The notes beneath the pieces were generated by a model. It ran no database searches and was not told where the DNA came from. It was given only the letters and a program-made list of their open reading frames with translations. A stretch of 23,892 nucleotides of DNA from NCBI GenBank assembly GCA_009663005.1, contig VIGQ01001657.1:1-23892 (forward strand), in the 5' to 3' direction. This stretch comes from Actinidia chinensis. Lineage: Eukaryota; Streptophyta; Magnoliopsida; Ericales; Actinidiaceae. The position numbers and the translations under genes were made by a program. Position 1 is the first letter of the stretch. Every line of letters begins with the position of its first letter. Positions 20,098 through 23,892 of this stretch are shown in pieces.

Positions 20098-22200
20098 GTT
20101 GGGTTTTTGTTAGATAGATGCTAATGCTTTGTACGCGTGACCAGTTGCTTTTGCACGCCATGTGTTCGATTATTGCTTCTATGTATTCAGGCTTTGTTAG
20201 ACAAAAAAGAAAGAACCATTACAAAAAGCACTTATTCTGCAATTTGGTTAGCGATATGATGTTGGGTTTGTCAGAGTGAATGCAAGGCCCTTTGTGCTTG
20301 ACCAGTGTCTTGAACGCATGTGTTCAATGATTGCTTGTGTTAGTGTGTGTATTTTAGAGTTCAGCTTTGTTAGTCAAAAAAGAAAGAACCCTAACAAGAG
20401 CACTTCTTCTACAATTTGGTTTTATTGAGATTATCATCCTCAATTGGCGTATCGATATAATGTTGGGTTTGTCAGGAGGCATGCTTAATGCTTTTCGGTG
20501 CTGACCAGTGTCTTGTGAACTCCATATGTTCGATTATTTCTTGTGTGTATTTAGAAGTTAAGGCTTGTTAGTCAAAAAAGAAAAGAACCCTTACAAGAGA
20601 ATTCTCTACAATTTGGTTAGTGATATATCATCCACTCCAATTGGTTATGATATAATGTTGGGTTTTTGTCAGAGTGAATGCGTAATGCCTTTTGTGTGCT
20701 TGACAGGTGTTCTTGAACGCCATGTGTTGGATTTACTTGCTTGGGTGCTATTTCAGATGTTCAGAGCTCTGTTAGGACTAAAAAAAAGAAAGAACCCTTA
20801 CAAGAAGAATTCTCTCAATTTGGTTATAGCTATTGTCTCCTCCAATTGGGTTATTGATATAATGTTGCGTTTTTGTCAGAGTGCATGCTTATGCCTTTTG
20901 TGTGCTTGGACCAGTTGTCTTTTGAACGCCATGTGTTCGATTTATTGCTAGGGTGTTGTATTTTAGAAGTTCGTGTCTTCTGCAATTTGGTAGTGATATT
21001 ATTCATCCTCCGATTGTGTTTATGTATATAATGTTGGTTTTAGTCCAGAGTAGATGCTTATTGCCTTTGTGTGAGTGACCAGTTTTTTGCACGCCTGTGT
21101 TTGATTTATTGCTTGTGTGTGATTAGAAGTTCGGCCTTGTTAGACAAAAAGAAAATAACCTTACAAGAAGGAATTCTTCTGTGACAATTTGGTTATTGAA
21201 TGTGTGAGTTTTTGTCGCGTAAATGCTGAATTCCTTTTGTTCACTGAGACAAGTTCTTTGCACGCCTATGTCCATTTATTGGTTTGTGTGTATTCTAGAA
21301 GTTCATGCTTTGTTCGACAAAAAAAAACAAAAGAACTTTACAAGAAGAATTCTTCTAAATTTGGTTATTGAATCGTGTTGAGTATTTGTCGAGTAAAATG
21401 CTGAAATTCCTTTGTTTGTGCCTAGACCAGTTTCCTGCACGCTAGTGTGTGATTTATTGCTTGTGTAGTGTGTATTTAGAAGTTTAGGCTTTGTTAGAAA
21501 ACGGAAAGAAACCCTTACAAGTAGATTTCTCTAAAGTTACTTTAGCCATTTTGGCTATAATTATGCGAAAGATACTAAAGTGATTGGCGTTATTGATGTA
21601 ATGTTGAGTTTTGTCTGGTAAATGCAGAATTTTCTTTTGGGCGCTAGACCATGTCTTTGAATTCCATATGTCAATTTATTGCTTGTTTGTAGTTGGTAGT
21701 TCCATAATTTTACAATTCTCTTCTACAATTTAACTACAAAATGCAAAAGAGACCTAAAATTGATTGGGTTATGATATAATGTTGAGTTTTGTCAATTAAA
21801 TCCCTATAATGCCTTTTGCGTGCTGGTCCTGTTGGACAGTGTCTTTGAATGTCATATGTTTGATTTATTGACTTGTTTGTATTTTAGAAGTTTAGGCTGG
21901 GGGGGACGAAAACGAAGAAAGAACCCTTATTAGTAGATTTCTCAGATACTTTCTTTAACCATTTCAATTAAAAGGGTTATTAAGAAGGATTAAGTAGCTA
22001 CAACGTTGCAAAAGATACTTATTAAATTGATCTGCCGTTATGGATTACAAGTTGAGTTAGTAAATCTTGAAATGCTCGTTGTACATTTTCAAGTTCGTGC
22101 TTTGTTAGACGAAAAAGAGAAGAAGGCCTTATTCAGTAGATTTCTTGTACATTTGGTCAGCCATTTCAATAAAAGGGTATTAATCGATCAGTAGCTACAA
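20098..22200 (+). repeat. About 11 diverged tandem units of about 160-270 bp
   Basis: Units begin with a GTTGGGTTTTTGTCAG-type motif near 20098, 20261, 20462, 20657, 20864, 21033, 21202, 21375, 21603, 21781 and 22050. Each goes on with CTTGACCAGTGTCTTG, CGCCATGTGTTCGATTTATT and GCTTGTGTGTATTTTAG. Then come GCTTTGTTAGACAAAAAAG, GAACCCTTACAAGAAG and CAATTTGGTTA. One unit (near 20960) lacks the lysine-rich part. The last three or four gain an extra TAGCTACAAAATGCAAAAGA-type segment. The core after TATTTTAG is exon-like, and unit 11 is open through VRALLDEKEKKALFSRFLVH (22101-22160). Confidence 0.85.
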
Positions 22201-22235
22201 TAATGCAAAAGATACCAGTGGTATTTGAATTTCCA

Positions 22236-22408
22236 TAGGCAGTATTGGTTTGTAAACTGTATGTCTCTGCGTACAGCCAATCTTGTTCCTTGGTCAGGTG
22301 CTACTGTAATTTTAGAGACGATAGTCAACATTCCATTAGAAGGTGTTTTTGCATTTTGTGACCCCAATTGCCCCACAGGTTGGCCGCGACTTTTGAGCAT
22401 TCAGAATT
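22236..22408 (+). CDS. Coding-like segment, unknown product
   Basis: After a CATAGGCAG acceptor-like site the + strand is open through SLRTANLVPWSGATVI, IVNIPLEGVFAF and CDPNCPTGWPRLLS to a stop at 22408. A CACAG/GTTGG donor-like site lies near 22378. It has the mixed composition of real protein rather than low-complexity AT sequence. I do not recognise it. It is probably one exon of the gene that continues rightward. Confidence 0.5.
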
Positions 22409-22551
22409 GATGTAAAAAAAAAATGTTTTTTGACCCGTTCAAGAAAAAACTTTTCTTTGTTTAGTTGATATTTTCATTGAGATTTCAAGGATGTTTGTTT
22501 CATTATAATTGTTAACATTGTTGATGTTTATTGTTTTACATTATATACCAG

Positions 22552-22850
22552 AGAGTTCAATCTTTACGAGAATGGCCAATGTATTCGGAATTTCGTGAAT
22601 GCTCATTGATTCAAACTAAGTACGTTAGGAAGAATCAAGGAATACCTTGGGCTGGAGAGTTGTTTACAAATGGTTGGGTTCTTTATACCGATATCTGAAT
22701 AGGGGTGATAGGTTCTTGAGATGGGCGTTCTCATGTCTCCACTGAGCATGCTCACTGATTGGAAGCGAACATCAAGGTTAATACAATTACCAGTAGACAA
22801 GGTCAAATGTGGTTGTATTAGCTACAGACGATGCAGTAATTTGTGTGATT
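22552..22850 (+). CDS. Coding-like segment, unknown product
   Basis: After TATATACCAG one frame reads RVQSLREWPMYSEFREC, then YVRKNQGIPWAGELF to a stop at about 22698. A neighbouring frame continues as LEMGVLMSPLSMLTDW, then RLIQLPVDKVKCGC. One small indel near 22700 would join them. A GTTAATAC donor-like site lies at 22777. No family recognised. Confidence 0.5.
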
Positions 22851-23054
22851 TGAAAAAAAATTTCTCGTCAATTTATTATATTTTTGAGAGATAGTGGAGC
22901 TTTAGATAGACTAAAAACTCATTATATAATTTTGGATGGAAATACATGGAGCTGATGAGCTGGGGAATAGTGTGGTATACTTTATCCATTTACGTTCTGT
23001 AACAAGTTTGGAGTAATTGTACCAAGTTAGCATTTACTAACTGATTTTGGACAG

Positions 23055-23311
23055 AGATATCGTGCGAGGAAATTCCAAGTGCAATTGTTTTGTAAGGGAG
23101 ATATGTGGCCTCATGGATACACTTTGGAGAGACTTGGCACTGAATTTTCCTTGTATCAATACGTCTACATGGAAAACAGTATAGGAAAATCATGGAATGA
23201 CTTCGTGGATGAGATTGCATGCCAAAACTCTGCCATTAATATGCTGGGGTAAAGTATGGAGGAGTCATACCCCTTTTTATCTGCGACCTCTTCATATTGA
23301 CTCCAGCAGAG
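23055..23311 (+). CDS. Exon-like coding segment, unknown product
   Basis: It is bounded by TTGGACAG and CAGCAGAG/GTATCT. Coherent protein is spread over three frames: SCEEIPSAIV, CGLMDTLWRDLALNFPCIN, AKTLPLICWG, then KYGGVIPLFICDLF. Two or three one-base shifts would link them. It shows the same indel pattern as the recognised genes in this window. The protein is not recognised. Confidence 0.55.
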
Positions 23312-23387
23312 GTATCTTTTCTATGACAGCGTTTCTTTGCACGATGTCCTTTGTGATGTGTTTCTTAACGCTGCAAATTAATTTCAG

Positions 23388-23473
23388 TGACTTGACAGAT
23401 AATGAGAAGCATTCTGAAATGCATTATTAAAAGTGACTCTTTGGAGTACAAACAATTCTTAAGCGATCTCACG
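23388..23473 (+). CDS. Short exon with canonical splice sites, unknown product
   Basis: It lies between AATTTCAG and CACG/GTGAGT, the best donor in the window. One frame reads ILKCIIKSDSLEYKQFLSDL. It presumably continues the gene of the preceding segment. Confidence 0.5.
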
Positions 23474-23640
23474 GTGAGTCTGAGTTATTTACTAAGGATA
23501 TGGATGCTTGCCAATTTATAGGGGCTCAGATTTAATAGAACATTCTCTGCACAGACAAAACTGTTGAGGACCCTGGCTTCTCCAATCATCTTTCCTCTCG
23601 CATAATCTGCCACAATCAAGTTCTTCCACTTTGTTTGACA

Positions 23641-23892
23641 GAATGAAGATGGGATGCCTACAGAACCATAATAGTGACTCTTAGAGACGAAGTCCTGAAA
23701 TCTATCAATTTAGAAGTCAGACTTGCTTAAGTTGATGATGGACACAGTAGCTCTTTGAAAAGAAATACGATTTATCATAGAATTTCTTTGAGAGGGATCA
23801 GCCTGTTGAGGAGCCATGGCATTTGCGTCAGTCTCGTTCTGGGTTCTAAGCAAAGGTGGATTTCTAAAGAATCTGTTGGAAGATGAGGCAAC
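23641..23892 (+). CDS. Coding-like segment running off the right edge, unknown product
   Basis: After TTTGACAG a frame reads NEDGMPTEP, then VTLRDEVLKSINLEV after a one-base shift. A further piece from about 23785 includes a QPVEEPWHLRQSRSGF-type stretch. A TTATCATAG/AATTTC acceptor-like site lies at about 23780. The gene is incomplete at the window edge and not recognised. Confidence 0.4.

Noticed and set aside
20565..20951. A 128-codon + strand open frame spanning two tandem units
   Set aside because: It crosses unit boundaries and the intron-like parts, and equivalent frames are closed in the other units; the conserved coding-like part is only the short core.
20098..22200. CRISPR-like array because of regular repeats
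   Set aside because: Units are contiguous, diverged and 160-270 bp long with no short exact repeats or unique spacers, and the DNA is clearly eukaryotic.

Overview
This is plant nuclear DNA, most likely from an angiosperm. It is AT-rich, with long GC-poor intergenic stretches, GT-AG introns, plant transposon remains, a type I MADS-box fragment and several plant amino-acid-transporter gene copies. I cannot name the species. Almost every recognisable protein is broken into short pieces by single-base insertions and deletions, often in homopolymers. The two LTRs of one element and the two copies of a tandem duplication differ from each other in the same way. This suggests lightly corrected long-read sequence, or old decay, or both. 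Frameshifts are therefore weak evidence for pseudogenes here; insertions, fusions and duplications are stronger.

Layout. 0.4-1.0 kb: degenerate type I MADS-box (AGL61/AGL62-like) coding sequence on the + strand. 1.0-2.3 kb: mostly unexplained, with one or two exon-like segments. 2.3-10.07 kb: a tandem duplication of a roughly 2.3 kb unit (copy A 2583-7745, copy B 7749-10070). Each unit carries a promoter-like region with a TATA box and a shortened gene related to lysine/histidine transporter-like 8 of the AAAP family. Just upstream of copy A is an inverted partial copy of the promoter region. Copy A alone is interrupted by a 2.87 kb Ty1/copia-type LTR element on the minus strand (3004-5872) that keeps gag and protease-proximal sequence but has lost the rest of pol. 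10.1-14.2 kb: AT-rich intergenic DNA with small TIR elements.

14.36-18.22 kb: a fuller five-exon gene of the same transporter family on the + strand. Its last exon is split by two nested insertions, a Tourist/PIF-Harbinger-type MITE with a TAA target duplication and a solo copia LTR with a CTAAG duplication. Removing both, with their duplications, brings the transporter reading frame back together. 18.2-20.0 kb: AT-rich DNA with no gene seen. 20.1-22.2 kb: about 11 tandem units of about 160-270 bp, each containing an exon-like core. 22.2-23.9 kb: several coding-like segments with good splice signals from a multi-exon + strand gene that I do not recognise and that runs off the right edge.

Biologically this is an amino-acid-permease gene cluster reshaped by duplication, internal deletion and transposon insertion. 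The transporters would be membrane proteins for proton-coupled amino-acid uptake, but the copies here look unable to make full-length protein, either truly or because of base-level errors.
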